Source: Burkholderia sp. MS389 (GTDB lineage Bacteria; Pseudomonadota; Gammaproteobacteria; Burkholderiales; Burkholderiaceae). From it: a stretch of 64,000 nucleotides of DNA. The translations under genes and the position numbers were made by a program. The notes below the pieces were generated by a model that was not told the DNA's origin, did no database searches, and worked only from the letters and a program-made list of their open reading frames with translations. Positions 1 to 8,872 of the stretch are shown one piece after another. Numbering within the stretch: the first letter of the stretch is position 1; the number at the start of each line of letters is the position of its first letter. The DNA is taken from the NCBI RefSeq assembly GCF_016899425.1, contig NZ_CP045995.1, forward strand, positions 1,798,001 through 1,862,000, given 5' to 3'.

Positions 1-312
1 GACCGGCAGCGTCAGCTTGTGCACGCCCGCGTCGAACGCACCCTCGGCGCCGCGCAGGTTCGGCGCGAGCGCGGCGACGTGCAGCCCGGGAATCGCGAGC
101 GCGTGCGCGACGACTTCGCGCACGTCGGCCATCTGCGGCAACAGCGTGGCCGGCACAAACGACCCGACCTCGATCTCGCGCAGGCCGGCCGCGGCCAGCG
201 CGGTGATCCAGCGCAGCTTGGCGGCCGTCGGCATCACGGTCTTGATGCTCTGCAGCCCGTCGCGCGGGCCGACCTCGCTGACCAGCACCTTCGAGTTTTC
301 TGAAACCTTCAT
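1..312 (-). CDS. Hydroxymethylglutaryl-CoA lyase, N-terminal part (cut by window edge)
   Basis: Only the first 104 codons lie in the window; the gene continues past base 1. The N-terminus carries the VGPRDGLQ signature (residues 14-21), the substrate and metal-binding start of the TIM-barrel of the HMG-CoA lyase/DRE family, followed by a REIEVGSF-type second strand. The family cleaves 3-hydroxy-3-methylglutaryl-CoA to acetyl-CoA and acetoacetate, the last step of leucine and isovalerate catabolism. It is read divergently from the IclR regulator at 485, with three matching palindromes between, so control by that regulator is likely. A related DRE lyase cannot be excluded because the C-terminal Cys motif is outside the window. 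Confidence 0.85.
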   Translation of the reverse strand, partial: MKVSENSKVLVSEVGPRDGLQSIKTVMPTAAKLRWITALAAAGLREIEVGSFVPATLLPQMADVREVVAHALAIPGLHVAALAPNLRGAEGAFDAGVHKLTLPV

Positions 313-325
313 TCGATACCCCATC

Positions 326-446
326 GTTCTATCTGAAAGAACATAGTTCTGTTTGACAGAACTTTAAGCGTGTGTCGAATGGGCGATAAGCGGGGTATAC
401 CCGCGGAATCGCGTTTTTCTGGAACTTGAGTTCTGTCAGATAGAAC
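326..446. promoter_or_regulatory. Three 17-bp palindromic operators (GTTCT-N7-AGAAC)
   Basis: Three sites share the arms GTTCT and AGAAC separated by exactly 7 bases: 326-342, 346-362 and 430-446. The middle and right sites extend the arms (GTTCTGT...ACAGAAC and GTTCTGTCAGATAGAAC). They lie in the 172-bp divergent gap between the HMG-CoA lyase and the IclR gene. Centre-to-centre spacings are 20 and 84 bp, close to 2 and 8 helical turns, suggesting binding on one face of the helix and possibly looping. The obvious candidate binder is the adjacent IclR protein; this is inference. Confidence 0.75.
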
Positions 447-484
447 GATATAGTCCGCCGACCATCATTCGAAGGAATCAGGCC

Positions 485-1303
485 GTGCCCAGGAATCCAG
501 CAGATCACGCCGGCGACGCAGCCGATCCGGCGACGGAAGAGGCGTCCAGCGGCGTCGCGGTGCTCGACCGCGCGTTCGCGATCCTCCGTGCGTTCGGCCA
601 GACCGACGACCGGCTGTCGCTCGCCGAGTTGTCGCGCCGCACCGGGCTGTACAAGAGCACGATCCTGCGTCTGCTCGCCGCGCTCGAACATGGCGGTTTC
701 ATGCGCAAACTCGACGACGGCCAGTACGCGATCGGGCACGAGCCGCAGCGGCTCGCCGCGCTGTACCAGCGTTCGTTCCGCGTCGGCCCGGTGGTCGAGC
801 CGCTGCTCGAGACGCTGAGCCGCGAACTCGGGGAAACGGCATCGTTCTATGTGCGCCAGGGCGATGTGCGCTCCGTGCTGTATCGCGTCGAGCCCGCGCG
901 GGCGGTACGCGTGTCGATCCGCGTCGGCGAGGAGTTTCCGGTCGGCCAGGGCGCATCCGGGAAGGTGCTGCTGGCCTTCACCGACACGCAGGACGCCCGC
1001 TGGAACGACGTGCGCGAACAGCTGTGGGCCGCGTCGTACGGCGAGCGCGACCCGGAAACGGCGTCGGCTTCCGTGCCCGTGTTCGGCGCGGCCGGCGAAT
1101 GCGTCGGTGCGCTAACGGTATCAGGCCCGAAGTCGCGGCTCGCCGCCGCGCCGGCGATGACGGCGGCGCTCGCGATGCTGCTGCCGCTCGCGCAAAAGGC
1201 GACCGTCGCACTCGGCGGCGCGGGCGCGCGCTACGACGCGCCGGCCGTGCGCGACAGTCTCGCGCGGCTCGCATCGTCGGCGGACGACGCCGCCCGGTCG
1301 TAG
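485..1303 (+). CDS. IclR family transcriptional regulator
   Basis: A 272-residue protein with the IclR layout: an N-terminal winged helix-turn-helix (about residues 20-85, with LSLAELSRRTGLYKSTILRLL) and a C-terminal effector-binding GAF-like domain (about 95-250, with the GQGASGKVLLAF stretch). The GTG start is chosen because GAAGGA lies about 8 bases upstream. It faces the HMG-CoA lyase gene and probably regulates it, and perhaps itself, through the three GTTCT-N7-AGAAC palindromes. The likely effector would be a catabolic acid or CoA intermediate, which the sequence does not identify. Confidence 0.9.
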   Translation: MPRNPADHAGDAADPATEEASSGVAVLDRAFAILRAFGQTDDRLSLAELSRRTGLYKSTILRLLAALEHGGFMRKLDDGQYAIGHEPQRLAALYQRSFRVGPVVEPLLETLSRELGETASFYVRQGDVRSVLYRVEPARAVRVSIRVGEEFPVGQGASGKVLLAFTDTQDARWNDVREQLWAASYGERDPETASASVPVFGAAGECVGALTVSGPKSRLAAAPAMTAALAMLLPLAQKATVALGGAGARYDAPAVRDSLARLASSADDAARS

Positions 1304-1448
1304 GGAGCCGGTTGCGCGCGGCACGCGATACGGCAGCGCGAAAGACGGCCGCATGCGACACTGGCCGCCGATGCGCGCAGCGCGCCGTTCTCAGGCGACG
1401 CACCATGCGTGCAACCGACCACCGGACCCGCCCGAGGAGACCCCCGCG

Positions 1449-2087
1449 ATGAACGCCGCGCGCACCGCCAGCTGGTATTTCGATTTCGTTTCGCCGTTCG
1501 CCTACCTGCAACAGGAACAGTTCGACCGGTTGCCGCCCGCCGCCGCGTTCGAGCCGCGGCCGATCGTGCTCGGCACGCTGCTCGCGCACTGGGGCCAGAA
1601 AGCGCCGGCGGAAATCGCGGCCAAGCGCGTGTTCACCTATCGGCATGCGCAATACCGGGCGGATAAGCTGGGCATTGCGTTCCGGATGCCGCCCGCGCAC
1701 CCGTTCAACCCGATCAAGCCGCTGCGTCTCGCGATCGCGATGGGCAGCTCGCGCGACGCGATCCGGCGGATCTTCCGGCATATCTGGCGCGACGGCCAGG
1801 ACGTGTCGACGCCCGCAGGCTTCGCCGCGCTGTGCGAAGCGGTCGGCTTTCCGGAAGGCGTGACGGCCGTCGAGGCTCAGCCGGTCAAGGACGCGCTGCG
1901 CGCGAACACGGATCGCGCGATCGCCGAGAACGTGTTCGGCGTGCCGACCTTCGCGCTCGACGGCGACCTGTTCTGGGGCGAGGACGCGACCGACATGTTC
2001 GTCGACTGCGCGACGTCGCGCGCGTGGCTCGATTCGCCCGAAGTGCGCCGCATCAGCGCGCTGCCCGAAGGGATCCGGCGCGGCTGA
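1449..2087 (+). CDS. 2-hydroxychromene-2-carboxylate isomerase-like protein (DsbA/GST-kappa fold)
   Basis: A 212-residue thioredoxin-fold protein. The N-terminus has the DFVSPFAYL motif with Ser15 at the position of the catalytic Ser of NahD-type isomerases and kappa glutathione transferases, and the C-terminal third has FGVPTF...LFWGEDATDMF, diagnostic of the family. NahD acts in naphthalene degradation, but no other naphthalene genes are present, so here a general glutathione-dependent isomerase or transferase is more likely. The ATG at 1449 is preferred over an upstream in-frame start because GAGGAGA precedes it. It lies 145 bp after the IclR gene on the same strand and could be co-transcribed. 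Confidence 0.8.
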   Translation: MNAARTASWYFDFVSPFAYLQQEQFDRLPPAAAFEPRPIVLGTLLAHWGQKAPAEIAAKRVFTYRHAQYRADKLGIAFRMPPAHPFNPIKPLRLAIAMGSSRDAIRRIFRHIWRDGQDVSTPAGFAALCEAVGFPEGVTAVEAQPVKDALRANTDRAIAENVFGVPTFALDGDLFWGEDATDMFVDCATSRAWLDSPEVRRISALPEGIRRG

Positions 2088-2117
2088 CGGCGAGCCGCCG
2101 CCACCGCGCCGCCCGCT

Positions 2118-3101
2118 TCAGCCGTCGCGCCCTTCGACGAGCGCCGGCACCGCCTCCCGCATCATCGCGGCGAACCGCACGAGCCGCGACGGATAGAACT
2201 GCGCATGCGGATAAGTCAGGTAGACGGGCAGCGCCGCGGCCTGCCATTCGGGCGCGAGGTGCACGAGATCGCCGCGCGCGAGATCGTCGGCCAGCATCCA
2301 CGACGATCCGACGCACGCGCCGACGCCCAGCAGCGCCGCGCTGCGCAACGCATACAGGTTCGCGGTCGTGATGCGCGGGCGGATCGGAATGCGTCGCGTG
2401 TCGCCGGTGGTCGCATGCGTCAGCGCGAGTTCGGTGCGGTAGTACGTGCGCAACGCGAGCCACGGCAGCGCGGCGAGCGCGTCCGGATCGGCCGGCACGT
2501 CGGCGCCGCTCAGCACGGACGGCGCGGCGACCACGAAGCGCGGCACCTTCGTCAGCCGGATCGCGACCACGCCCGGATCGGTCGGTTCGCCGACCTGGAT
2601 CGCGCAATCGATGCCGCTGCCGACGAAATCGCGCACCTCGTCCTGCAGCAGCCACTCGACCGACACGCGCGGGTAGTCGCGCAGGAACTGCGCGAGCGGC
2701 GCAACGAAACGCTGCTGGCCGAACGCGTGCGGCACCGCGACGCGCAGCAGCCCGTCCGGCTCCTCCTGCGCGCCGCGCAAATCGGCCTCGAACGCCGCCC
2801 AGCTCGCCAGCAGCTCCTTCGCCTGCTTGAAGCACCGCTCGCCGTCGACGGTCAGCCGCATCGTATGGGTCGTGCGTTGCAGCAGCCGCATGCCGAGCGA
2901 ATTTTCCAGCGCCTGCAGCCGCCGGCTGATGGTCGGCTGCGTCGTGTGCAACTGCACGGCGGCCGCCGACAGGCTGCCGGCCTCGACTATGCGCACGAAG
3001 GTTTCCATCAGCTCGAAACGATAGCCAGCGCCGTCCACCGGCACCGCCTGAATGCGCCGAGACCCGCCAGCAGCGGGAGAGGGAGAGGATTTTTCGGTCA
3101 T
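2118..3101 (-). CDS. LysR family transcriptional regulator
   Basis: About 327 residues with a classic LysR N-terminal HTH (METFVRIVEAGSLSAAAVQLHTTQPTISRRLQ region, about residues 30-90) and a periplasmic-binding-protein-like effector domain. It is transcribed divergently from the MFS gene at 3203, an arrangement in which LysR regulators usually control the neighbour. The ATG at 3101 is used; an in-frame start at 3137 exists but would overlap a likely promoter, since a TTATAC hexamer on the minus strand sits about 10 bases before 3101. If that is the -10 the message has almost no leader. Effector unknown. Confidence 0.85.
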   Translation of the reverse strand: MTEKSSPSPAAGGSRRIQAVPVDGAGYRFELMETFVRIVEAGSLSAAAVQLHTTQPTISRRLQALENSLGMRLLQRTTHTMRLTVDGERCFKQAKELLASWAAFEADLRGAQEEPDGLLRVAVPHAFGQQRFVAPLAQFLRDYPRVSVEWLLQDEVRDFVGSGIDCAIQVGEPTDPGVVAIRLTKVPRFVVAAPSVLSGADVPADPDALAALPWLALRTYYRTELALTHATTGDTRRIPIRPRITTANLYALRSAALLGVGACVGSSWMLADDLARGDLVHLAPEWQAAALPVYLTYPHAQFYPSRLVRFAAMMREAVPALVEGRDG

Positions 3102-3202
3102 TCGTCGAGCGTATAACAAATCTGCGCCGGGTGGCACTACCGTCGCCGGCCGCGTACCGCCACACTCGCGTCCATCCCATTCTTCAACCCAGGATGTACG
3201 CG

Positions 3203-4435
3203 ATGTCCACCCCGACCCGTCTCGACGCCGCGCCCCGCGCGGCGCACGCTCCGGCCCGTCCGGCCGCCCATTCGATGCCCGATCGCCGGCTCGTGCTGCT
3301 GCTCGCGGCCGCCGCCGGCCTCGGCGTCGCCCCGCTCTACTACGCGCAGCCGATGCTCGGCGCGCTCGCGCCCGATCTCGGCGCGTCGGCGCGGGCGATC
3401 GGCTTCGTGCCGACGCTCACGCAGCTCGGCTATGCGCTCGGCATCCTGCTGCTCGCGCCGCTCGGCGACCGCTTCGACCGGCGCCGCGTGATCGTGATCA
3501 AGGCCGCGGCGCTGGTCACCGCGTTGCTGCTGGCCGCCGTCGCGCCGTCGCTCGGGCTGCTGCTCGCGGCGAGCTTCGCGATCGGCCTCGCCGCGACGAT
3601 GGCGCAGGACGTCGTGCCGGCCGCCGCGACGCTCGCGCACGACATGCATCGCGGCCGCATCGTCGGCACGGTGATGACGGGGCTGCTGCTCGGCATCCTG
3701 CTGTCGCGCGTCGTGGCCGGATTCGTCGCCGAGACGGCCGGCTGGCGCGCGATGTTCGCGCTCGCCGCCGCCAGCGTCGCCGCGATCGGCGCCGTGGCCG
3801 CACGCGGGTTGCCGCGCTTCGAGCCGACCACGCGGCTGCCGTATCGCGCGCTGATCGGCTCGCTCGGCGCGCTGTGGCGCGAGCATTCGGCACTGCGCCG
3901 CGCCGCCCTCGCGCAGGGGCTGCTGGCCGTCGGGTTCAGCGCGTTCTGGTCGACCCTCGCGGTGATGCTGCACGGCGCGCCGTTCCACCTCGGTAGCGCG
4001 GCCGCCGGCGCCTTCGGCCTCGCGGGCGCCGCCGGCGCGCTGGCCGCGCCGACCGCCGGGCGCCTGGCCGACCATCACGGCCCCGAGCGCGTGACGCGGA
4101 TCGGGATCGGCATCGCAACGGTGTCGTTCGCGTCGATGGCCGCCGCGCCGCTGATGTCGCCGCATGCGCAGCTCGTGCTGCTCGCGGTCGCGACGATCGG
4201 CTTCGATCTCGGCGTGCAGGCCACGCTGATCGCGCACCAGTCGATCGTCTACCGGATCGATCCCGCGTCGCGCAGCCGCCTCAATGCGGTGCTGTTCGTC
4301 GGCATGTTCATCGGGATGGCGGCCGGCGCCGCGATCGGCAGTTTGTTGCTCGCGCAACTGGGCTGGAACGCGGTGACCGCGCTGGCCGTCGTGACGTCGC
4401 TGGCCGCGCTCGCCGTGCGGGTGTGGCGCAACTGA
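3203..4435 (+). CDS. MFS transporter
   Basis: A membrane protein of about 410 residues with twelve predicted hydrophobic segments and the MFS loop-2/3 motif GDRFDRRRVIV after helix 2. The opening segment (GVAPLYYAQPMLGALAPDLG) resembles the NepI/YnfM-like drug or sugar efflux branch. Proton-coupled export of a small molecule is the family role; substrate unknown. An ATG at 3194 also exists, but AGGA at 3191-3194 is better spaced for 3203. The divergent LysR at 2118 is the likely regulator. A strong hairpin terminator follows. Confidence 0.85.
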   Translation: MSTPTRLDAAPRAAHAPARPAAHSMPDRRLVLLLAAAAGLGVAPLYYAQPMLGALAPDLGASARAIGFVPTLTQLGYALGILLLAPLGDRFDRRRVIVIKAAALVTALLLAAVAPSLGLLLAASFAIGLAATMAQDVVPAAATLAHDMHRGRIVGTVMTGLLLGILLSRVVAGFVAETAGWRAMFALAAASVAAIGAVAARGLPRFEPTTRLPYRALIGSLGALWREHSALRRAALAQGLLAVGFSAFWSTLAVMLHGAPFHLGSAAAGAFGLAGAAGALAAPTAGRLADHHGPERVTRIGIGIATVSFASMAAAPLMSPHAQLVLLAVATIGFDLGVQATLIAHQSIVYRIDPASRSRLNAVLFVGMFIGMAAGAAIGSLLLAQLGWNAVTALAVVTSLAALAVRVWRN

Positions 4436-4457
4436 AGTCGGGCATCGCGTAACATCG

Positions 4458-4492
4458 GCGGGCAGGCCCACGGGGCTTGCCCGCTTTTTTTT
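4458..4492 (+). terminator. Rho-independent terminator after MFS gene
   Basis: Twelve-base arms GCGGGCAGGCCC and GGGCTTGCCCGC (one G-T wobble) separated by ACG are followed by eight T residues. It begins 22 bases after the MFS stop codon. Confidence 0.9.
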
Positions 4493-4863
4493 AATTTTTG
4501 ATCGGCGCGCGCATGACGCTGCGCCGCCCGGCAGATTCGCGCGGCTGTAACGCCGCAATCGTTCATCCGGCGCAAGGTCCGCGCCGACTGACCGAATTGT
4601 CCAGTTCACCCAAATATTTTTCCGGCGTCCGTGCACGCGCGCACGCAAACGTCGGACGATTCGTCCCTGCCGCACCACCCGGCGCGCTCCCATCCGGCCC
4701 CTCCACCGAACCCCGTTTTATCAGGGGAATCCCGGTATTTTTTCGCATTTTCTTCGAAATAACGGGTGACATACTTGCCCCCCGTTGCGCTCCGTGCGAG
4801 CGCGCTTTCCGATCCAGCCGGCCGCCTGTCATGCGCTGCGCGTCCGCCCGGGTCGCACAGGAC
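4493..4863. other. 371-bp intergenic stretch
   Basis: No convincing gene. A frame open from 4498 runs into the PAP2 gene but has no family similarity in its first 120 codons and no ribosome site. The stretch is locally AT-richer (around 4605-4625 and 4730-4765) than its surroundings and presumably carries the PAP2 promoter; no clean -35/-10 pair can be assigned. Confidence 0.5.
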
Positions 4864-5556
4864 ATGAACAATTTCGACACGACGATCCAGGTCTTCCTCA
4901 CTCACATGACGTTCGGTCCGTTGATGAATCACGCGATCCGCGTGATCGCGGGCCTCTACACGTTCAAGGGCTTCGTGCTCGTTCCGGCGCTGTGCTGGCT
5001 GTGGTTCCAGCCGGGCCCGAACCGCGAGCGGCAACGCGAGCTGGTCGTCGCCACTATCGCGAGCGGGCTCATCGCGCTCGCCGTCGGCCGCGTGCTCGCG
5101 CAAGTGCTGCCGTTCCGCGTGCGGCCGATCTACAACCCCGACCTGCACCTGCACTTCCCGTCGGCCGGGTTGCGCGCGGCGACGCTGCAGACCTGGAGTT
5201 CGTTTCCGAGCGATCACGCGATGCTGTGGATGGCGATCGCAACCGGCATCTTCATCATCGCGCGCCGCGTCGGCATCGTCGCGCTGCTGTATTCGGTCGT
5301 GTTCATCTGCCTGCCGCGCGCGTATCTCGGCTTTCACTATCCGACCGACCTGATCGCGGGCGCCGCGATCGGCATCGCGATCGCATGGCTGCTGACGCGC
5401 GACGCGATCCGCGCGCGCTTCGCCCCGCAGGTGCTGGAGATGATCCGGCGCTTCCCCGCGCCGGCCTATACGCTCGCGTTCCTGCTGTGCTTCGAGTTGA
5501 TCACGCAGTTCGACGAACTGCTGACGCTCGCGCAGTCGGCCACGCGCACGATGTGA
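4864..5556 (+). CDS. PAP2-family membrane phosphatase
   Basis: A 230-residue polytopic membrane protein with the three phosphatidic-acid-phosphatase motifs: RP at 87-88 (a shortened KX6RP), PSDH at 115-118 with the catalytic His118, and PRAYLGFHYPTD with Arg152, His158 and Asp162. The family removes phosphate from lipid pyrophosphates such as undecaprenyl pyrophosphate (BcrC/PgpB-like) at the outer face of the inner membrane, recycling the carrier for cell-wall and LPS synthesis. The leading Lys of motif 1 is not obvious. The ATG at 4864 follows ACAGGAC; an upstream in-frame extension is rejected for lack of similarity. No neighbours suggest a dedicated pathway. Confidence 0.82.
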   Translation: MNNFDTTIQVFLTHMTFGPLMNHAIRVIAGLYTFKGFVLVPALCWLWFQPGPNRERQRELVVATIASGLIALAVGRVLAQVLPFRVRPIYNPDLHLHFPSAGLRAATLQTWSSFPSDHAMLWMAIATGIFIIARRVGIVALLYSVVFICLPRAYLGFHYPTDLIAGAAIGIAIAWLLTRDAIRARFAPQVLEMIRRFPAPAYTLAFLLCFELITQFDELLTLAQSATRTM

Positions 5557-5658
5557 CGGGCAGACGCGCGATGCTGCCGCTGCTGCCGTCGTTCCGTCGC
5601 CCCGGCGCGCGCTGCCGGCCATGCGCGGCCGCGGCACGCCGTGCGACGGCCGCGCCCG

Positions 5659-6318
5659 TCAGTCGCAATCGGGCGCGCCGAGCGGAAAGAACGAACGATA
5701 CGGCCGCGCCTCCTCGACCGCGCGCGCAAACGACGGCCGCACGAGCAGACGCTTGCGGTACGCGATCACGTTCGCGAACGCCGGATCGATCCGGTGCGTC
5801 CAGTCCGCATAGAACAGGAACGGCGCCGCGCCGCAATCGGCGAGGCTGAAACGGTCGCCGGCCGCCCATTCGCGATCGGCCATCGTCTTGTCGAGCCACG
5901 CATACGACGTGTCGAGCATCGCGCGCGCGTCGGCCACCCCGCGCGCATCGCGCTCGGCTTCCGGCCGCAGCGCATCGAACACGACCTTCTGCTGCGGCGT
6001 CGCCACGTAGTTGTCGAAGAAGCGGTCCATCGTCCGCACCTCGAGCGCGGCGTGCGGATCGTCGGGCAGCAGGCGCATGGGGCCCGGATGGTTCAGGCCG
6101 AGATACTCGATGATGATCGACGCCTCGATCACCGTGCGGCCCGCATCGACGAGCACCGGGAAGCGCTTCAACGGCCACAGCCTGGTCAGTTCCTGCATCG
6201 GCTTCGGATCGTCGTGCGCGAGCACGCGATACTCGAACGGCGTGCCGTTCTCGTACAGCGCGGTCAGCACTTTCTGGCAGTAGGACGAAAACGGATGGGC
6301 GTAAAGCGTCGGCATCAT
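5659..6318 (-). CDS. Glutathione S-transferase
   Basis: A 219-residue protein with an N-terminal thioredoxin-like GST domain starting TLYAHPFSSYCQKVLTALYE, including the SSYCQK active-site segment and the VIEASIIIEYL glutathione-contact motif, then an all-helical C-terminal domain (about 90-215) with FSLADCGAAPFL. GSTs of this bacterial type conjugate glutathione to electrophiles or reduce disulfides. Two adjacent ATGs are possible; a GGAG lies about 10 bases upstream. It is on the same strand as, and downstream of, the MBL-rhodanese gene, which also uses glutathione persulfide, so a linked sulfur/redox role is possible. Confidence 0.88.
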   Translation of the reverse strand: MMPTLYAHPFSSYCQKVLTALYENGTPFEYRVLAHDDPKPMQELTRLWPLKRFPVLVDAGRTVIEASIIIEYLGLNHPGPMRLLPDDPHAALEVRTMDRFFDNYVATPQQKVVFDALRPEAERDARGVADARAMLDTSYAWLDKTMADREWAAGDRFSLADCGAAPFLFYADWTHRIDPAFANVIAYRKRLLVRPSFARAVEEARPYRSFFPLGAPDCD

Positions 6319-6448
6319 CGTGGAGGCTCCTGGGGTTTCGGCGCCGCGTCAGGCGGCGCCGCATGATCGGATACCTTGACGACGCTCGGCGCCCGGCCGT
6401 TTCGACATCCATCGGCCCGATATTTTTTTCGACGGACCGCCTGGGCCG

Positions 6449-7519
6449 CTACGAGCGACCGTCCATCACGACGCGCCCTTCGGCGCGCCAGCGCAGCATC
6501 CCGCCGCCGAGATTCGCGACCGCGTCGAAGCCGGCCTTCTTCAGGATCACCGTCGCCTGCGCGGAACGGCCGCCGGCCCGGCACACGGTCACGACCGGAC
6601 GGTCGCGCGCGACTTCGCCGGTGCGCGCGGCCAGTTCGCCGAGCGGGATCGGCGTCGCGCCCGGCAGATGGCCGAGCGGGCCCGCGAACTCGTCCGGTTC
6701 GCGCACGTCGACGACCTGCACGGCCGGCAGATGATCCTCGAGCCATTGCGGATCGATTTCCCAGAAGCCGGCGAACGTGTAGACGAGCGGCGCCCAGTCG
6801 GCGGCCGCCTGCGCATCGGGCGCGTTCGCGGCGACGCCGCATTGCAGGTTCGCCGGCACCGCGACGTCGATCTGGCGCGGATGCGCGAGCCCGAGGTTGC
6901 GCATGTAGCCGGCGAAATCGTCTTCGCTGAGATCGCCGCCGAGGCGCGGGTTGAAGCGCCGCTCCTCGCCGACGCTCGTCACCGTGAGCCCGCGATAGTC
7001 GTGCGCGGGATACAACAGGCACGTGGCCGGCAGCGTGAAGAGCCGGCCGTGCACCGCGCGATACAGCGCGCGCGGGTCGCCCTGCTGGAAGTCGGTGCGG
7101 CCGGTGCCGCGGATCAGCAGGCAATCGCCGGTGAACGCCATCGATTCGTCGTCGAGCACGAGGCTGACGCAGCCGCTCGTGTGGCCGGGCGTCGCGCGCA
7201 CCGTCAGGTAGCGCGGGCCGAACGCGCAGCGCTCGCCGTCGTTCAGGTAGCAGTCGGCGCCTTGCGCGCCGCTCGCGGCCGAGATCGCGATCGCGCTGCC
7301 CGTGCGCTGCTTCAGCAGCCACGCGCCCGTCACGTGATCGGCATGCACGTGCGTGTCGACGGTCGCGACGAGCCGCAGCCCGAGTTCGTCGAGCAGCGCA
7401 GCGTCGCGGCGCACCTGCTCGAACACGGGATCGATCAGCAGCGCTTCGCGCGATGCGGCGTCGGCGAGCAGATACGTGTACGTCGACGATTGCGGGTCGA
7501 AAAGTTGCCGGAAGATCAT
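6449..7519 (-). CDS. Persulfide dioxygenase-rhodanese fusion (MBL-fold hydrolase)
   Basis: A 356-residue two-domain protein. Residues 1-235 are an ETHE1-like metallo-beta-lactamase domain with THVHADH (His57, His59, Asp61, His62), GHTSGC and LLYPAHDYRG. Residues about 255-356 are a rhodanese domain with the active-site loop CRAGGRS (Cys313). The ETHE1 branch uses one iron to oxidise glutathione persulfide to sulfite, and fusion to rhodanese (known in Burkholderia) couples this to thiosulfate metabolism, detoxifying sulfide. The ATG at 7519 is used because the MIFRQLFDP start is conserved in the family; a 58-codon upstream extension looks non-coding. The GST gene follows 130 bp downstream. Confidence 0.87.
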   Translation of the reverse strand: MIFRQLFDPQSSTYTYLLADAASREALLIDPVFEQVRRDAALLDELGLRLVATVDTHVHADHVTGAWLLKQRTGSAIAISAASGAQGADCYLNDGERCAFGPRYLTVRATPGHTSGCVSLVLDDESMAFTGDCLLIRGTGRTDFQQGDPRALYRAVHGRLFTLPATCLLYPAHDYRGLTVTSVGEERRFNPRLGGDLSEDDFAGYMRNLGLAHPRQIDVAVPANLQCGVAANAPDAQAAADWAPLVYTFAGFWEIDPQWLEDHLPAVQVVDVREPDEFAGPLGHLPGATPIPLGELAARTGEVARDRPVVTVCRAGGRSAQATVILKKAGFDAVANLGGGMLRWRAEGRVVMDGRS

Positions 7520-7807
7520 GGCTCGGTGCTCCGTCGCGTGTTCTTCAGGGGGTGTAGTCGGATCGGGACGCTGCATGGCGTCGTCGGGCGCCGGCGCCGG
7601 CATGACGACAGCGCCGCCGTGCGAGCGGCATCGCGCCCATTCATACAGCGTAGAACAAAATGCCCGCGCCGCCGCGCGTCCCCTACGCGGCAACCGATTC
7701 CGTCGACGAATCCCGCACCGCGGGACGATTCGCCGCGCCGGGACGGCCGCGCACGCTGCCTTACACTACCGCCTGTTCTCGTCCCCGATCACAGGAATGC
7801 CCCCGAC

Positions 7808-8713
7808 ATGTCGATGACGATCGATCCGAAGCAGGCCGCCGCGCTGCTGGCCGTCGCCGACACCGGCAGCTTCGAGCAGGCGGCCGTGCGCCTGCACGTG
7901 ACCGCGTCCGCCGTCACGCAGCGGGTCCGCGCGCTGGAAGCGAGCCTCGGCACGCCGCTCGTGCTGCGCACGCGGCCATGCCGCCCGACGGTGGCCGGGC
8001 AGCGCGTGCTGCAGCACCTGCGCCGCGTCGCGCTGCTGCAGGCCGACCTGCAAAGCACGCTCGCGGCCGACCGCGAATCGCCGATTTCCGTGACGATCGC
8101 ACTCAACTCCGACAGCCTCGGCACATGGTTCCTGCCGGCGCTGACGTCGGTGCTCGCGGGCGAGCGGATCCTGTTCGAACTGATCGTCGAGGATCAGGAT
8201 CACACGTTCGCGCTGCTCGAAAGCGGGATGGCGGTCGGCTGCGTGACGACCGAGCCGAAGCCGATGCGCGGCTGCATCGCGACGCCGCTCGGCACGATGC
8301 GCTACCGGCTGCTCGCGGCCGCCGCGTTCGCGGTGCGCTGGTTTCCGCGCGGGCTGAACCGCACGAGCGCGCGCCACGCGCCCGTCGTCGCGTATTCGCG
8401 GCGCGACACGCTCCAATCGTCATTCCTGAAGGAGAAGTTCGGCTTGCCCGAAGGCGCGTACCCGTGCCACTACGTGCCGGGCACGCATTCGCACTTCGCG
8501 GCGGTGCGGCACGGGCTCGGCTACGCGATGGTGCCGGAGCCGCTGATCGGCGCCGCGCCGCTCGATGCGCAGGGGCTCGTCGATCTCGCGCCCGCGCATC
8601 CGACCGACGTCACGCTGTACTGGCACGCGTGGACCGTGCAGTCGCCGACGATGGCGTCGCTGTCCGCGCGGGTGGTCGAAGCAGCGCGCAGGCTGCTCGC
8701 GCCGTTGCCGTAA
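7808..8713 (+). CDS. LysR regulator, ArgP/IciA type
   Basis: A 301-residue LysR protein with HTH in residues 5-65 (LLAVADTGSFEQAAVRLHVTASAVTQRVRALE) and the ArgP-specific RPCRPTVAGQ segment after the wing. ArgP senses lysine or arginine and activates the LysE/ArgO exporter in other bacteria. No lysE-type gene is adjacent here, so the target is elsewhere or different. It faces the persulfide dioxygenase gene across 288 bp. Start: ATG at 7808 or 7814, both close to the conserved N-terminus. Confidence 0.82.
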   Translation: MSMTIDPKQAAALLAVADTGSFEQAAVRLHVTASAVTQRVRALEASLGTPLVLRTRPCRPTVAGQRVLQHLRRVALLQADLQSTLAADRESPISVTIALNSDSLGTWFLPALTSVLAGERILFELIVEDQDHTFALLESGMAVGCVTTEPKPMRGCIATPLGTMRYRLLAAAAFAVRWFPRGLNRTSARHAPVVAYSRRDTLQSSFLKEKFGLPEGAYPCHYVPGTHSHFAAVRHGLGYAMVPEPLIGAAPLDAQGLVDLAPAHPTDVTLYWHAWTVQSPTMASLSARVVEAARRLLAPLP

Positions 8714-8872
8714 TGCGCCGGCGGGCGCGCGGGTGAGCGACGCTGCCGGCGCGGTACGCACGGCGACGAGAAAGTCGGCCGCGCCGCCTATACTTTTCCC
8801 ATCGGCCTCGCGAACGCGCCGCGCGGCCGCTCATCCAGGTCCGGCCGTTCCCTTTCATGTGAGGAGAACATC

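Noticed and set aside
4498..4863. N-terminal extension of the PAP2 protein
   Set aside because: Frame is open but the residues resemble nothing, and a terminator lies immediately upstream; ATG 4864 gives the normal family length.
6339..6362. GGCGCCG hairpin downstream of the MBL-rhodanese gene as a terminator
   Set aside because: Stem is only 7 bp of pure GC with no T tract; not distinguishable from background in such GC-rich DNA.
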